Counted from the stretch's first letter, positions 42,870 through 52,321 are shown. The stretch: DNA of 64,000 nucleotides from Pseudomonas lijiangensis (GCF_018968705.1 NZ_CP076668.1:5467001-5531000), one strand, 5' to 3'. Translations and numbers: made by a program. The notes: generated by a model from the sequence alone, not told the origin.

Positions 42870-44246
42870 ATGACGTCAACAGTTGGTTTGAAACGCGGGT
42901 TATCCGCCCGCCACATTCGCTTCATGGCTCTGGGCTCTGCCATCGGCACAGGGTTGTTCTATGGCTCGGCCGCCGCAATCCAGCAAGCGGGGCCTGCGGT
43001 CCTGCTGGCTTATCTGATCGGTGGTGCAGCAGTCTTCATGGTGATGCGCGCCCTGGGTGAAATGGCCGTGCATAACCCGACCTCCGGCTCGTTCAGCCAT
43101 TACGCCAGCCGTTACCTCGGCCCTCTGGCGGGCTTCGTGCTGGGCTGGACCTACGCGTTCGAGATGATCATCGTCTGTCTGGCCGATGTCACCGCGTTCG
43201 GGATCTACATGGGCTTCTGGTTCCCGGAAGTGCCGCGCTGGATCTGGGTGCTGGGCATCGTGTTCCTGATAGGCGCGCTCAATCTGTGCAACGTCAAGGT
43301 GTTTGGTGAAACCGAGTTCTGGCTGTCGCTGCTCAAGGTCGGCGCCATCGTGGCGATGATCGTGGCCGGTTTCGGCATCATGCTGTTCGGCATCGGCTCA
43401 TCCACTGGCGACAATGCCATCGGAATCAGCAACCTCTGGGCCCACGGCGGTTTCATGCCCAATGGCATCGGTGGTCTGATCGCCTCGCTGGCCGTGGTGA
43501 TGTTCGCGTTCGGCGGTATCGAAATCATCGGTATCACGGCGGGCGAAGCCAAGAACCCGCAACGCACGCTGCCACAGGCCATCAATGCCGTGCCGCTGCG
43601 CATTCTGCTGTTCTACGTCCTGACCCTGTTTGTGCTGATGTCCATTTACCCATGGCCACAGATCGGCACTCAAGGCAGCCCGTTCGTGCAGATTTTCGAC
43701 AATCTGGGCATCGCGTCGGCGGCAACCATCCTCAATATCGTTGTGATCTCGGCTGCAGTCTCCGCCATCAACAGCGACATCTTCGGCGCGGGCCGCATGA
43801 TGTATGGCATGGCCCTCGAAGGTCAGGCACCGGCCGGCTTTGCCAGACTGTCGCGCCAGGGCGTGCCATGGATGACAGTCGTGGTCATGGGCGTGACGCT
43901 GCTGGCTGGCGTGCTGCTCAACTACCTGATCCCGAAGAACGTCTTCCTGCTGATCGCCTCCCTGGCCACCTTCGCCACGGTCTGGGTGTGGCTGATGATT
44001 CTGCTGACCCAGGTCGCGATGCGCCGCTCCATGAGCCGCGAAGAAGCCGCACAACTGAAGTTCCCGGTACCGTTCTGGCCTTATGGCCCGGCTGCCGCCA
44101 TCGTCTTCATGCTGTTCATCTTCGGCGTGCTGGGCTATTTCCCGGACAACCGGGCTGCGCTGATCGTCGGCGCGATCTGGATTGTGCTGCTGGTCATCGC
44201 CTACTACCTGTGGATAAGACCGCGAAACGCCCAAACTACCCAATGA
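42870..44246 (+). CDS. hutT: Histidine permease of the amino acid-polyamine-organocation family
   Basis: A 458-residue, 12-helix transporter. The family signature [33 protein letters not shown] is at about 9-41, and [19 protein letters not shown] at about 227-245. In the hut operon it serves as the main proton-coupled histidine permease (HutT), besides the ABC system. ATG at 42870 is chosen over ATG at 42855 and a far-upstream frame start, because GGACGGAA precedes it and the family begins close to this residue. Confidence 0.93.
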   Translation: MTSTVGLKRGLSARHIRFMALGSAIGTGLFYGSAAAIQQAGPAVLLAYLIGGAAVFMVMRALGEMAVHNPTSGSFSHYASRYLGPLAGFVLGWTYAFEMIIVCLADVTAFGIYMGFWFPEVPRWIWVLGIVFLIGALNLCNVKVFGETEFWLSLLKVGAIVAMIVAGFGIMLFGIGSSTGDNAIGISNLWAHGGFMPNGIGGLIASLAVVMFAFGGIEIIGITAGEAKNPQRTLPQAINAVPLRILLFYVLTLFVLMSIYPWPQIGTQGSPFVQIFDNLGIASAATILNIVVISAAVSAINSDIFGAGRMMYGMALEGQAPAGFARLSRQGVPWMTVVVMGVTLLAGVLLNYLIPKNVFLLIASLATFATVWVWLMILLTQVAMRRSMSREEAAQLKFPVPFWPYGPAAAIVFMLFIFGVLGYFPDNRAALIVGAIWIVLLVIAYYLWIRPRNAQTTQ

Positions 44247-44262
44247 CTCAAGGAGGTCCGGG

Positions 44263-45468
44263 ATGACAACACTCTGGAAGAACTGTCACATCGCAACCAT
44301 GGCGCAAGGCAACTACTCGATCATCGAGGATGCCGCCATCGTGACTTCTGGAACTGTCATCCAGTGGATCGGGCCTCAAAGCGAACTGCCGGAATCCGGC
44401 TTTGGCAGCACCGTAGACCTGGGCGGAGCCTGGGTCACGCCGGGCCTCATCGATTGCCACACCCACACGGTGTTCGGCGGTAATCGCAGCGGCGAATTCG
44501 AGCAGCGCCTGCAAGGTGTGAGCTATGCCGAGATCGCCGCTGCAGGCGGCGGCATTGCCAGCACCGTGCGATCGACACGAGCCGCCAGCGAGGACGAACT
44601 GTTCGCCAGTGCCGAGCGACGCTTGAAGCATCTGCTCCGGGACGGCGTGACCACCGTTGAGATGAAGTCCGGCTATGGCCTGGACCTGCCAAGCGAACGC
44701 AAGATCCTCAAGGTGATCCGTCGTCTGGGCGACAGCCTGCCGGTCACCGTGCGCAGCACCTGTCTGGCCGCCCACGCCCTGCCCCCGGAATACACCAACC
44801 GCGCCGACGATTACATCCGGCATATCTGCGCCGAAATGCTTCCGGCACTGGCTGCGGAAGGTCTGGTGGATGCCGTGGATGCGTTCTGCGAGTACCTGGC
44901 GTTTTCGCCTGCGCAGGTCGAGCAGGTGTTCATCACCGCCCGGCAACTGGGCTTGCCGGTGAAACTCCACGCCGAGCAACTGTCGGCATTGGGCGGTTCC
45001 AGCCTTGCGGCGCGTTATCAGGCCTTGTCGGCGGACCATCTGGAGTTCATGACCGAAGACGACGCCATTGCCATGGCGGCTGCCGGAACCGTCGCGGTGC
45101 TGCTGCCGGGCGCCTATTACTTCCTGCGCGAAACCCAGCTGCCGCCAATGGATGCCCTGCGCAAGCATGGTGTGCCCATCGCCATCTCCACCGACCTGAA
45201 CCCCGGCACCTCGCCCGGCCTGTCGCTGCGGTTGATGCTGAACATGGCCTGCACGCTGTTTCGCATGACACCCGAAGAAGCACTGGCGGGCGTCACCCTC
45301 AATGCGGCCAAGGCACTGGGTCTGGACAAGACCCATGGCTCGCTGGAAACCGGCAAGGTGGCGGACTTCGTCGCCTGGAACATCGAACGCCCTGCCGATC
45401 TGGCCTACTGGCTGGGCGGCGACCTGGATAAACGCATCGTGCGCCATGGCGTCGAATCATCGATCTGA
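44263..45468 (+). CDS. hutI: Imidazolonepropionase
   Basis: A 401-residue metal-dependent amidohydrolase that opens imidazolonepropionate to formimidoylglutamate, the third hut step. The metal-binding [12 protein letters not shown] is near residues 64-75, VKLHAEQLS near 235, and [11 protein letters not shown] near 310. AAGGAGG lies seven bases before the ATG. hutG follows after 11 bases. Confidence 0.97.
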   Translation: MTTLWKNCHIATMAQGNYSIIEDAAIVTSGTVIQWIGPQSELPESGFGSTVDLGGAWVTPGLIDCHTHTVFGGNRSGEFEQRLQGVSYAEIAAAGGGIASTVRSTRAASEDELFASAERRLKHLLRDGVTTVEMKSGYGLDLPSERKILKVIRRLGDSLPVTVRSTCLAAHALPPEYTNRADDYIRHICAEMLPALAAEGLVDAVDAFCEYLAFSPAQVEQVFITARQLGLPVKLHAEQLSALGGSSLAARYQALSADHLEFMTEDDAIAMAAAGTVAVLLPGAYYFLRETQLPPMDALRKHGVPIAISTDLNPGTSPGLSLRLMLNMACTLFRMTPEEALAGVTLNAAKALGLDKTHGSLETGKVADFVAWNIERPADLAYWLGGDLDKRIVRHGVESSI

Positions 45469-45479
45469 AGGAGAGCCCT

Positions 45480-46280
45480 GTGGATAACGTTCTGACATTC
45501 AAGCGTGGTCGCGTCCCGCTGCTGATCAGCATGCCTCATGCGGGCCTGAAGCTGACACCGGCAGTCGAAGCCGGGCTGGTGGACGAAGCCTTGAGCCTGC
45601 CCGATACCGACTGGCATATCCCGCGTCTTTATGACTTTGCGGCGGAGCTTGGGGCCAGCACCCTGGCTGCGGAGTATTCGCGCTTCGTCATCGACCTCAA
45701 TCGCCCGTCCGACGACAAACCGCTGTATGCCGGTGCGACGACCGGACTGTTTCCGTCGATCCTGTTCGACGGCGTGCCGCTGTTCAAGGAAGGTCAGGAA
45801 CCCGACGCGGCCGAGCGGGCCAGCTACCTGCAACAGATCTGGGTGCCTTACCACCAGACCCTGGAGCAAGAGCTGCAACGTCTGCGGGATGAGTTCGGTT
45901 ATGCATTGCTGTTCGATGCCCACTCCATCCGTGGCCACGTCCCGCACCTGTTCGACGGTCGCCTGCCGGACTTCAACCTCGGCACCTTCAACGGCGCCAG
46001 TTGTGATCCGCAACTGGCAGGCAGGCTGGAAAGCGTGTGTGCAGCGGCCAAGGACTACAGCCATGTGCTAAACGGTCGCTTCAAGGGCGGCCATATCACC
46101 CGCCATTACGGCGACCCGGCCAACAACATCCACGCCGTCCAGCTGGAACTGGCGCAGAGCACCTACATGGAAGAGTTCGCTCCCTTCCACTATCGCCCTG
46201 ACCTTGCGGCACCGACCCAAGAGGTGCTGAAGGCGTTGCTGGAGACGTTTGTTACGTGGGGGCAGGAGAGGTTTGGTTGA
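45480..46280 (+). CDS. hutG: N-formylglutamate deformylase
   Basis: A 266-residue enzyme that cuts N-formylglutamate to glutamate and formate, the last step of the five-step route that begins with HutF. Signatures are LLISMPHAGLKLTPAVEAGL (about 14-33), EYSRFVIDLNRP (about 61-72), FDAHSIRGHVPHLFDGRLPD (about 142-161) and GGHITRHYGDP (about 201-211). It starts at GTG after AAGGAGA and ends the hut operon. Confidence 0.97.
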   Translation: MDNVLTFKRGRVPLLISMPHAGLKLTPAVEAGLVDEALSLPDTDWHIPRLYDFAAELGASTLAAEYSRFVIDLNRPSDDKPLYAGATTGLFPSILFDGVPLFKEGQEPDAAERASYLQQIWVPYHQTLEQELQRLRDEFGYALLFDAHSIRGHVPHLFDGRLPDFNLGTFNGASCDPQLAGRLESVCAAAKDYSHVLNGRFKGGHITRHYGDPANNIHAVQLELAQSTYMEEFAPFHYRPDLAAPTQEVLKALLETFVTWGQERFG

Positions 46281-46285
46281 TGGCT

Positions 46286-46328
46286 TTCGCGGATAAATCC
46301 GCTCCCACTTGATATGTGTGTGTGGGAG
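46286..46328. repeat. REP element and left half of an IS-split REP
   Basis: TTCGCGGATAAATCCGCTCC(CAC) is a complete REP unit right after hutG. A short spacer leads to TGTGTGTGGGAG, the first part of a second, inverted REP unit. The rest of that unit (CGAATTTATTCGCGAA) is found at 47498-47513 on the far side of the IS110 element, so the pair was split by the insertion. Confidence 0.85.
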
Positions 46329-46343
46329 ATTCTATGGTTGTGA

Positions 46344-47294
46344 TCAAGCCATAACCCACCCTTTGGTTTGATATTCGCTCTGATTCTTCATCAGGGCGAA
46401 TGCCACCCGAGCGAGTTTACGAGCGAGCATGACGAGCACTTGTGTGGTCGCTTTTCCACGGCTGCGATGATGGTCGTAAAACTCTTTCCAGGCACTTGAT
46501 CGGCTCGCGGACATGGCGGCGTTGTGCAGCAATCGGCGGATCTCCGAGCAACCTCGCTTGGTCAGGGATCGGCGGCCATTTTTTTGGCCTGAGTCAGTCA
46601 CCCTCAGGTCCATGCCCAAAAAGGCGATGTATGAATCGCTACTCGTGAAGTCGCCTCGGCTGTAAGCCATGACCAGAGCGGTCGCGGTCAGAAAACCGAT
46701 GCCTTCGACAGCTTGGCATCGGGCGACTTGCTCCAGCAGGCCGGCTTCGCGCAAGACCTCCTTGAGCTTCTTCTGGATCAACAGGTCCAGCCGCTCGATG
46801 GACTTGAGGAAAGCTGCGAAGGCGGCTTTCAAACTGGCGTCATTTGCCCAGCTCTGGGTCAGGCTGGTTTTGGCCTGAACCAGCGAAGCCCTGCGGCGCA
46901 GAAGGCTTTGCAGCTTGCCATAGACGGCTGGAGGCGGGGTCCAGGGGCGTAGATCTTCGCCTTCGTTTTTCAGAAAACGGGCCAGAAGCCGAGCATCGGA
47001 AGCGTCCGTTTTGCTACGACCACCAATGCCTTTACGGTAATTGCTCAGTTGAAAACCGTCGATGATGTAGACGTCAAAACCAGACTCGTAAGCCAGCTCG
47101 ACCAGATCGACGTGATAAATATTGGTCGCCTCAACAGCAATGGCGGTGGGCCTCGGCAACGTTTTGAGCCAGCGCTTTATGGCGGGCTTTTCATTGGCTA
47201 TCGAGGTGAGCAGATCCAGGTCTGCCTGATAGGTAACGAGTTCAATCTTGGCAACATCCACGCCCACGATTGACTGCGAAACGCGCATTGCCAT
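46344..47294 (-). CDS. IS110-family transposase (recombinase)
   Basis: A 316-residue DEDD recombinase. The RuvC-like N-terminal domain has Asp13 (GVDVAK), Glu55 (VEATNIYH), and Asp97 and Asp100 (KTDASDAR). A coiled-coil region spans about 125-190. The C-terminal Tnp domain has VEGIGFLTATALV (about 197-209) and TDSGQKNGRRSLTKRG, with the conserved SG serine near 235. All catalytic residues are present, so it is probably active. The ATG at 47294 is chosen over GTG at 47300 because GGAGA lies seven bases before it. Confidence 0.93.
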   Translation of the reverse strand: MAMRVSQSIVGVDVAKIELVTYQADLDLLTSIANEKPAIKRWLKTLPRPTAIAVEATNIYHVDLVELAYESGFDVYIIDGFQLSNYRKGIGGRSKTDASDARLLARFLKNEGEDLRPWTPPPAVYGKLQSLLRRRASLVQAKTSLTQSWANDASLKAAFAAFLKSIERLDLLIQKKLKEVLREAGLLEQVARCQAVEGIGFLTATALVMAYSRGDFTSSDSYIAFLGMDLRVTDSGQKNGRRSLTKRGCSEIRRLLHNAAMSASRSSAWKEFYDHHRSRGKATTQVLVMLARKLARVAFALMKNQSEYQTKGWVMA

Positions 47295-47324
47295 GGGCAC
47301 TTCTCCACGCTAAGGTTTTACGGC

Positions 47325-47485
47325 TTGAGGGGGTTCACCCAGAGGCGCAGGCTTGTTTCTATCGTCGCTTGAACGAAGCATTCTTTATCGGCGCTTTTGG
47401 TGGAAGGGGTGAGGCGAGGTCTCCCACGGTCTGTACTGTGGCTGCAGTCAGATGCGAATTGTTCGTCCCACCACCCCTTCAAGCT
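47325..47485 (-). ncRNA. Predicted bridge RNA of the IS110 element
   Basis: Read on the transposase strand, GAAGGGGTG (47480-47472) pairs with CACCCCTTC (47411-47403) in a 9-bp stem. Within it an inner hairpin (TCTGACTG with CAGTACAGA, one bulge) leaves two single-stranded arms. The 5' arm has AATTCGC (47460-47454), identical to the left target TTCG-C. The 3' arm has GTGGGAG (47427-47421), complementary to the right target CTCCCAC. A second loop has AAAGAAT (47386-47380), like the right-end ATAGAAT, and AACAAG (47357-47352), complementary to the left-end CTTGT. This is the target- and donor-guide layout of IS110 bridge RNAs. Exact ends are unknown. Confidence 0.72.
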
Positions 47486-47497
47486 CTACCATACAAG

Positions 47498-47513
47498 CGA
47501 ATTTATTCGCGAA
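47498..47513. repeat. Right half of the IS-split REP
   Basis: CGAATTTATTCGCGAA resumes the REP unit interrupted at 46328. It lies just downstream of the cadA stop, so the intact pair was once the boundary between convergent hutG and cadA. Confidence 0.85.
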
Positions 47514-47528
47514 AAGCTCCAACCCTGC

Positions 47529-49757
47529 TCACTTCCTGAGCAATCGCAACCCATTGAACACCACCAGCAAACTCACGCCCATGTCGGCAAACACTGCCAT
47601 CCACATGGTCGCCATCCCCGCAAAGGTAATCCCCAGGAAAAACACCTTGGTGACCAGCGCCAACGCGATGTTCTGCTTGAGAATCGCCGAGGTGTTGCGT
47701 GATAACCGGATAAACGCCGGGATCTTGCGAAGATCGTCGTCCATCAGGGCGACATCGGCGGTTTCGATGGCGGTATCGGTGCCCGCCGCAGCCATGGCAA
47801 AACCGATCTCGGAACGTGCCAGCGCAGGCGCGTCGTTGATGCCATCGCCCACCATGCCTACACGATGATTGCGGGCATACAGGCCTTCAATGGACTGCAA
47901 CTTATCCACAGGCAGCAGGTTGCCCTCTGCCTGATCGATTCCCACCTGTGCAGCGATGGCCTTGGCGGTATGCGGGTTGTCACCGGTCAGCATCAGGGTC
48001 TTGATGCCAAGCTCGTGCAACTGGGCGATAGCCTCGCGGCTGCTGTCCTTGACCGTATCGGCCACCGCGAAGAGCGCCAGCGGACCTGAGGTATCCAGCA
48101 ACAGCACCACGGTCTTGCCCTGTATTTCCAGCGCATCGAGCCTGGCTTCCAGCTCGGGCGAGCACAACCCCAGTTCTTCGACCAGACGATGGTTGCCCAG
48201 ATGGTAGAGCTGGCCATTGATCTCGCCTTTCACACCACGCCCCGGCAATGCCTCGAACGCACTGACCTCATGCAAACTCTGCCCTGCCCCGGACGCCTTG
48301 GCGATGGCTTGGGAAACCGGGTGATCGGAGCGACCGGCCAGGCTGGCAGCGATAAGTTGCGCGCTGTCGGCCAAGGTCGTATCCAGCGGCAGATAGTCGG
48401 TCTGCACCGGTTTGCCGTGGGTGATGGTGCCAGTCTTGTCCAGAGCTAGATAATCAATCTTGCGGCCCATTTCCAGATAGACGCCGCCCTTGATCAGAAT
48501 CCCCTTGCGCGCCGCAGCAGCCAGACCGCTGACGATGGTCACAGGCGTGGAAATCACCAGGGCACACGGGCAGGCCACGACCAGCAGCACCAGCGCCCGA
48601 TAGATCCAGTCGAACCAGGCACCGCCGAAGAACAGCGGCGCGATCAGGGCCACGGCCAGTGCGATCAGGAAAACCACCGGGGTGTAGATCCGCGAAAAGC
48701 TGTCGACGAAGCTCTGAGTCGGCGCGCGCGCACCCTGAGCCGCTTCCACTGCATGAATGATCCGCGCCAGCGTGGAATGGCTCGCCGCGGCTGTCACCCG
48801 ATATTCCAGAGAACCGGACTGGTTGATGGTGCCGGCAAAGACCTTGTCGCCCACGTTTTTTTCCACAGGCAGGCTTTCACCGGTAATCGGTGCCTGATCG
48901 ATGGTCGAGTTACCCGAAACCACCTCGCCATCCAGGCCGATCCGCTCACCCGGCCGAACCCGCACGATGGCATCCAGCTCGACGCTCTTGACCTCGGTTT
49001 CAACCCAGCTTCCATCACTCTGCCTGACGGTTGCCACATCCGGCGTCAGCTGCAACAGGCTGCTGATGGCATTACGGGCACGGTCCAGGGATTTGGCTTC
49101 GATCAGTTCGGCCACGGTGAACAGGAACATCACCATCGCCGCTTCAGGCCACTGGCCGATCAGGACCGCGCCGGTCACCGCGATGCTCATCAGGGCATTG
49201 ATATTGAGGTTGAAGTTCTTGAGCGCGATCCAGCCCTTTTTATAGGTGGTCAGGCCGCAACTGAGGATCGAAACAATGGCCAGCAACGCCACGACCCAGG
49301 TCGGTCCAAGCGCAGCGAAATGGACGATTTCCGCACCCAGCGCCATCACACCGGACAGCGCCAGAGGCCACCAGTGTTTTTTCGGCGCAGATGTCGCCGG
49401 GGCATCCTGGCTCGCGCCTTCCTCGATGGGCTCGGCCTGCATGCCCAGCGAACCGATGGCCTCACGAATCGGCTCGGTTGTCGGCAGGTCATGCCAGACG
49501 CCAAGAATGCGATTGATCAGGTTGAACTCCAGCTTTTGCACACCCGGCAGCTTGCCCAGCTTGTTCTGGATCAGCGTCTGCTCGGTCGGGCAATCCATCT
49601 GCTCGATGCGAAAGCTGCTCAGACGCCCACCGGCTGCCGGTGCCTCGTCAAACGTGACAGTGGCAGGCGCGGCTGCGCCGGAACAGCAGGAATGGGCGTG
49701 CTTGTGCTCATGCTTGTGGTCGTCGTGCGGCGGAGAAATCTTTGTAATCTGGCCCAT
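47529..49757 (-). CDS. cadA: Heavy-metal (Cd/Zn/Pb) exporting P-type ATPase
   Basis: A 742-residue P1B-2-type ATPase. A His-rich start (HDDHKHEHKHAHSCC) is followed by one heavy-metal domain in which MDCPTE replaces the usual CxxC. The transport site CPC is in VACPCALVISTP (near 400), the phosphorylated Asp in DKTGTITHG (near 440), the HP motif in GRSDHPVSQAIA and the hinge in GDGINDAPALA (near 645). It exports divalent soft metals from the cytoplasm. The ATG at 49757 is preferred to a frame start ten codons upstream because the metal-domain family begins there; the operator lies just upstream. Confidence 0.94.
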   Translation of the reverse strand: MGQITKISPPHDDHKHEHKHAHSCCSGAAAPATVTFDEAPAAGGRLSSFRIEQMDCPTEQTLIQNKLGKLPGVQKLEFNLINRILGVWHDLPTTEPIREAIGSLGMQAEPIEEGASQDAPATSAPKKHWWPLALSGVMALGAEIVHFAALGPTWVVALLAIVSILSCGLTTYKKGWIALKNFNLNINALMSIAVTGAVLIGQWPEAAMVMFLFTVAELIEAKSLDRARNAISSLLQLTPDVATVRQSDGSWVETEVKSVELDAIVRVRPGERIGLDGEVVSGNSTIDQAPITGESLPVEKNVGDKVFAGTINQSGSLEYRVTAAASHSTLARIIHAVEAAQGARAPTQSFVDSFSRIYTPVVFLIALAVALIAPLFFGGAWFDWIYRALVLLVVACPCALVISTPVTIVSGLAAAARKGILIKGGVYLEMGRKIDYLALDKTGTITHGKPVQTDYLPLDTTLADSAQLIAASLAGRSDHPVSQAIAKASGAGQSLHEVSAFEALPGRGVKGEINGQLYHLGNHRLVEELGLCSPELEARLDALEIQGKTVVLLLDTSGPLALFAVADTVKDSSREAIAQLHELGIKTLMLTGDNPHTAKAIAAQVGIDQAEGNLLPVDKLQSIEGLYARNHRVGMVGDGINDAPALARSEIGFAMAAAGTDTAIETADVALMDDDLRKIPAFIRLSRNTSAILKQNIALALVTKVFFLGITFAGMATMWMAVFADMGVSLLVVFNGLRLLRK

Positions 49758-49793
49758 GGTCGGCTCCCTGGATCTACTTGTTGCCAAGTGAAC

Positions 49794-49814
49794 ACCCTGT
49801 AGCCACTATAGGGT
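49794..49814. promoter_or_regulatory. CadR operator in the cadA-cadR divergent promoter
   Basis: ACCCTGTAGCCACTATAGGG(T) is a dyad (ACCCT.TAG....CTA.AGGGT) typical of MerR-family metal sensors and very close to the known P. putida CadR site. Toward cadA it lies in a long 19-base spacer between TTGACC (-35) and TTCACT (possible -10), the arrangement that MerR activators untwist on metal binding. The same site overlaps cadR's promoter, giving autoregulation. Confidence 0.88.
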
Positions 49815-49839
49815 CAAGCGCTCAAACGAGATGAAACAC

Positions 49840-50286
49840 ATGAAAATCGGTGAACTGGCAAAGCTGACGGATTCTCAGGTCGAAACCATTCGTTATTACG
49901 AGCGCGAAGGCCTGCTGCCTGCGCCGGCCCGCAGCGACGGCAATTACCGTCTGTACACCCAGGCACATGTGGAACGCCTGTCGTTCATCCGCAACTGCCG
50001 AAGCCTGGACATGACGCTGGAAGAAATCCGCAGCCTGCTCAGCCTGCGCGACAGCCCGCAGGACCAGTGCGAAAGCGTCAATGCGTTGATCGACGAACAC
50101 ATCGAACACGTCAACGCCCGCATCGCCAGCCTGCAAGTCCTGCAGGAACAGCTACTGGACCTGCGTCGTCGCTGCGGCGACGGCCAGTCGGAACATTGCG
50201 GGATTCTGGAACGGCTGGAAGTGACCGGCGCCGTGGCGACAGCCGAAGGCGAACCGTCACATGTGGGCAAGAGTCATGGGCATTGA
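49840..50286 (+). CDS. cadR: Cd(II)/Pb(II)-responsive MerR-family regulator
   Basis: A 148-residue regulator. The winged helix begins MKIGELAKLTDSQVETIRYYE, and a long dimer helix follows. The metal-binding cysteines of the CadR group are present: one in QDQCESVN and two in RRRCGDGQSEHCGIL. The His-rich C-terminus SHVGKSHGH is like that of P. putida CadR. ATG at 49840 is chosen over one nine bases upstream because the family begins MKIGELAK. It activates the divergent cadA. Confidence 0.94.
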   Translation: MKIGELAKLTDSQVETIRYYEREGLLPAPARSDGNYRLYTQAHVERLSFIRNCRSLDMTLEEIRSLLSLRDSPQDQCESVNALIDEHIEHVNARIASLQVLQEQLLDLRRRCGDGQSEHCGILERLEVTGAVATAEGEPSHVGKSHGH

Positions 50287-50290
50287 AGCG

Positions 50291-50337
50291 TTCGCGAATA
50301 AATTCGCTCCTACCGTAGGAGCGAATTTATTCGCGAA
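50291..50337. repeat. Perfect palindromic REP pair between cadR and thyA
   Basis: TTCGCGAATAAATTCGCTCC(TAC) and its exact 23-base inverse surround a single C. It lies four bases after the cadR stop and six before the end of convergent thyA, so it probably ends both transcripts. Confidence 0.92.
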
Positions 50338-50343
50338 GAGGAC

Positions 50344-51315
50344 TCAAACCGCCATCGGCGCCGTCATGGCCGGGTGGTGTTCGTAGCCTTCCAGCGAGAA
50401 GTCGGAAGGTTCGATCAGCTCCAGCCACTCAGGCTGGTAGACACCGGTCTTGGCGAACTCGGGCACGCGGTCCGAGATCACGAGCTTCGGCATCGGGAAC
50501 GGCTCACGGGTGAGCTGTTCGTTGAGCATGTCCAGATGGTTTTCGTAGACGTGGGCATCACCGATGAAATAGGTGAACCAGCGCGGTGTGTAGCCGGTCA
50601 GGCGACCGATCAGGCTCAGCAGCGCAGCGCCTTCGGTGAGGTTGAACGGCGTCCCGAGGCCCAGATCGTTTGAACGAATGTACAGCGTCAGGGAGATTTC
50701 CCGGGTCTGCGGGTTCGGGTGCAACTGGTAAAGCAGGTGGCAAGGCGGCAGAGCCATCTCATCAAGCTGCGCGCAGTTCCAGCCGTGGAACAGGATACGG
50801 CGGCTGCCCGGGTCCTTGATGATGGTGTCGACGCACTGGCGAATCTGGTCGATGGCCTTGTACAGCACCACAAAGCTTTCGCCGTCCTCTTCGGACTCGG
50901 CAATCTGCTTGTAGCCCTGGCTGACCGCCAGCTCGATCGCCGCCGCATTACAGGTCGCGATGCGCTTGTAGGCCGGCCATTTGCGCCACTGCACGCCGTA
51001 GATCTCGCCCAGGTCATCCTCGCCCTTGCGGAACGGGTTGTTCAGCCACTGGGTATTCTCGTTGGCATTCTGATCCCAGACCTTGCAGCCCAGCTCACGA
51101 AACTCGGCCGCACTGTTGGCACCGCGCAGAAAACCGACCATTTCACCGATAGCCGACTTGAAAGCCATGCGCCGGGTCGTGATCGCCGGGAAACCTTCCT
51201 GAAGGTCATAACGCAGCATCGCGCCGGGGAAACTGATGGTATTCACCCCGGTGCGGTTGGACTGCAAGGTCCCGTGCTTGATCACATGGGCGACGAGTTC
51301 AAGATATTGCTTCAT
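50344..51315 (-). CDS. thyA: Thymidylate synthase
   Basis: A 323-residue enzyme that makes dTMP from dUMP with methylene-tetrahydrofolate. The active-site cysteine is in [11 protein letters not shown] (near 192), with [21 protein letters not shown] before it and [13 protein letters not shown] after. It is about 60 residues longer than E. coli ThyA (264), mainly from an insertion between [11 protein letters not shown] and [11 protein letters not shown] (about 112-160). The extra segment is probably an ordinary lineage feature. lgt lies upstream on the same strand. Confidence 0.96.
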   Translation of the reverse strand: MKQYLELVAHVIKHGTLQSNRTGVNTISFPGAMLRYDLQEGFPAITTRRMAFKSAIGEMVGFLRGANSAAEFRELGCKVWDQNANENTQWLNNPFRKGEDDLGEIYGVQWRKWPAYKRIATCNAAAIELAVSQGYKQIAESEEDGESFVVLYKAIDQIRQCVDTIIKDPGSRRILFHGWNCAQLDEMALPPCHLLYQLHPNPQTREISLTLYIRSNDLGLGTPFNLTEGAALLSLIGRLTGYTPRWFTYFIGDAHVYENHLDMLNEQLTREPFPMPKLVISDRVPEFAKTGVYQPEWLELIEPSDFSLEGYEHHPAMTAPMAV

Positions 51316-51382
51316 AAATTACCTGCATCCTTGAATCCGCCGGGCAGCATCGCCCGGCGTTTCAGTATTAAACCACTGCTTT

Positions 51383-51524
51383 GCAGCCCGTGTGAAAACG
51401 TAGCGAGCGAAGGCCAGGCAAGGCGAAAACAGGCGAGGAAGCGGAGTTTACTGGGTGTAAATGAGCATTCCGAGCCTGTTTTCAACGCAGCATGACCGAG
51501 CGTAGTAGTTTTCACACGGGCTGC
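51383..51524. repeat. MITE-like long inverted repeat overlapping the end of lgt
   Basis: GCAGCCCGTGTGAAAAC at 51383-51399 and its exact inverse at 51508-51524 bound a 142-base element whose inner arms are also imperfectly complementary (both contain GAAAACAGGC). The right end supplies the final codons and TGA of lgt (read on the minus strand as CAGCCCGTGTGA). It fills most of the gap to thyA. No reading frame lies inside; it is probably a mobilised non-autonomous element or a conserved folded RNA. Confidence 0.75.
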
Positions 51525-52321
51525 TTGGCAGTCGGCTCGCGCTTGTAGGCCAACCAGATCATGGCCAGACCCGCGATGATCATCGGCAGACTAAGGATCT
51601 GGCCCATGGTGACCCAGCCCCACGCCAGATAGCCCAGTTGCGCATCCGGTACGCGGACGAACTCGACGATGAAACGGAAGATCCCGTAAAACAGGGCGAA
51701 CATGCCGGAAACGGCCATGGTCGGGCGCGGCTTGCGTGCATAAAGGTTGAGGATGATGAACAGCGCCACACCCTCAAGGGCGAACTGATACAGCTGCGAC
51801 GGATGACGCGCCAGTTGCGCAGGGTCGCTGAACGGCGGGAAGACCATGGCCCATGGCACATCGCTTGGCTTGCCCCACAACTCGGCATTGATGAAGTTGC
51901 CGATACGCCCGGCGCCCAGGCCGATCGGCACCAGCGGTGCAACGAAGTCCATCAACTGGAAGAAGGTCTTGCCATTGCGTCTGCCGAACCACCAGGCCGC
52001 CAGCATCACGCCGACAAATCCACCGTGGAAGGCCATACCGCCTTTCCATACTTCGAAGATCAGCAACGGATTGGCGAGGTAGGCCGACAGATCGTAGAAC
52101 AGCACATAACCCAGACGCCCGCCGACAATGACACCCATGGCCAGCCAGAAAATCAGGTCCGAGAGTTTTTCCTTGGTCCAGGTCGGGTCGAAAGCGTTCA
52201 GGCGACGCGACGCAAGCAGCCATGCGCCCCCTATGCCGACCAAATACATCAGTCCGTACCAGTGAATCTGCAGCGGGCCGAGCGATACGGCTACCGGGTC
52301 AATCTGCGGGTAAGGCAGCAT
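51512..52321 (-). CDS. lgt: Phosphatidylglycerol-prolipoprotein diacylglyceryl transferase
   Basis: A 269-residue, seven-helix inner-membrane enzyme that attaches diacylglycerol to the lipobox cysteine of prolipoproteins. The signatures [17 protein letters not shown] (about 99-115) and [17 protein letters not shown] (about 134-150) are intact. Its last codons and stop are supplied by the terminal inverted repeat at 51383-51524, so the extreme C-terminus may differ from relatives. Confidence 0.96.
   Translation of the reverse strand: MLPYPQIDPVAVSLGPLQIHWYGLMYLVGIGGAWLLASRRLNAFDPTWTKEKLSDLIFWLAMGVIVGGRLGYVLFYDLSAYLANPLLIFEVWKGGMAFHGGFVGVMLAAWWFGRRNGKTFFQLMDFVAPLVPIGLGAGRIGNFINAELWGKPSDVPWAMVFPPFSDPAQLARHPSQLYQFALEGVALFIILNLYARKPRPTMAVSGMFALFYGIFRFIVEFVRVPDAQLGYLAWGWVTMGQILSLPMIIAGLAMIWLAYKREPTAKQPV

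Larger units (their letters stand above)
46329..47497 (-). mobile_element. IS110-family insertion sequence inserted in a REP
   Basis: The element is about 1,169 bp counting one copy of a dinucleotide core. Both junctions share AG on the shown strand (46327-46328 and 47496-47497), which is CT on the transposase strand, as in IS621. Joining the flanks restores TGTGGGAG^CGAATTTATT, a normal REP. No long terminal inverted repeats or longer target duplication are visible, as expected for IS110. A short CCATA (RE) and TATGG (LE) symmetry flanks the joined ends. The non-coding end of about 200 bases lies upstream of the transposase, where the IS110 subgroup encodes its bridge RNA; the other end has only 15 bases after the stop. 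Confidence 0.88.

Noticed and set aside
50291..50337. Perfect 47-base palindrome as a regulator operator or replication origin
   Set aside because: It matches the REP consensus found many times in the window and lies between convergent gene ends, so a terminator-like REP pair is the simpler reading.
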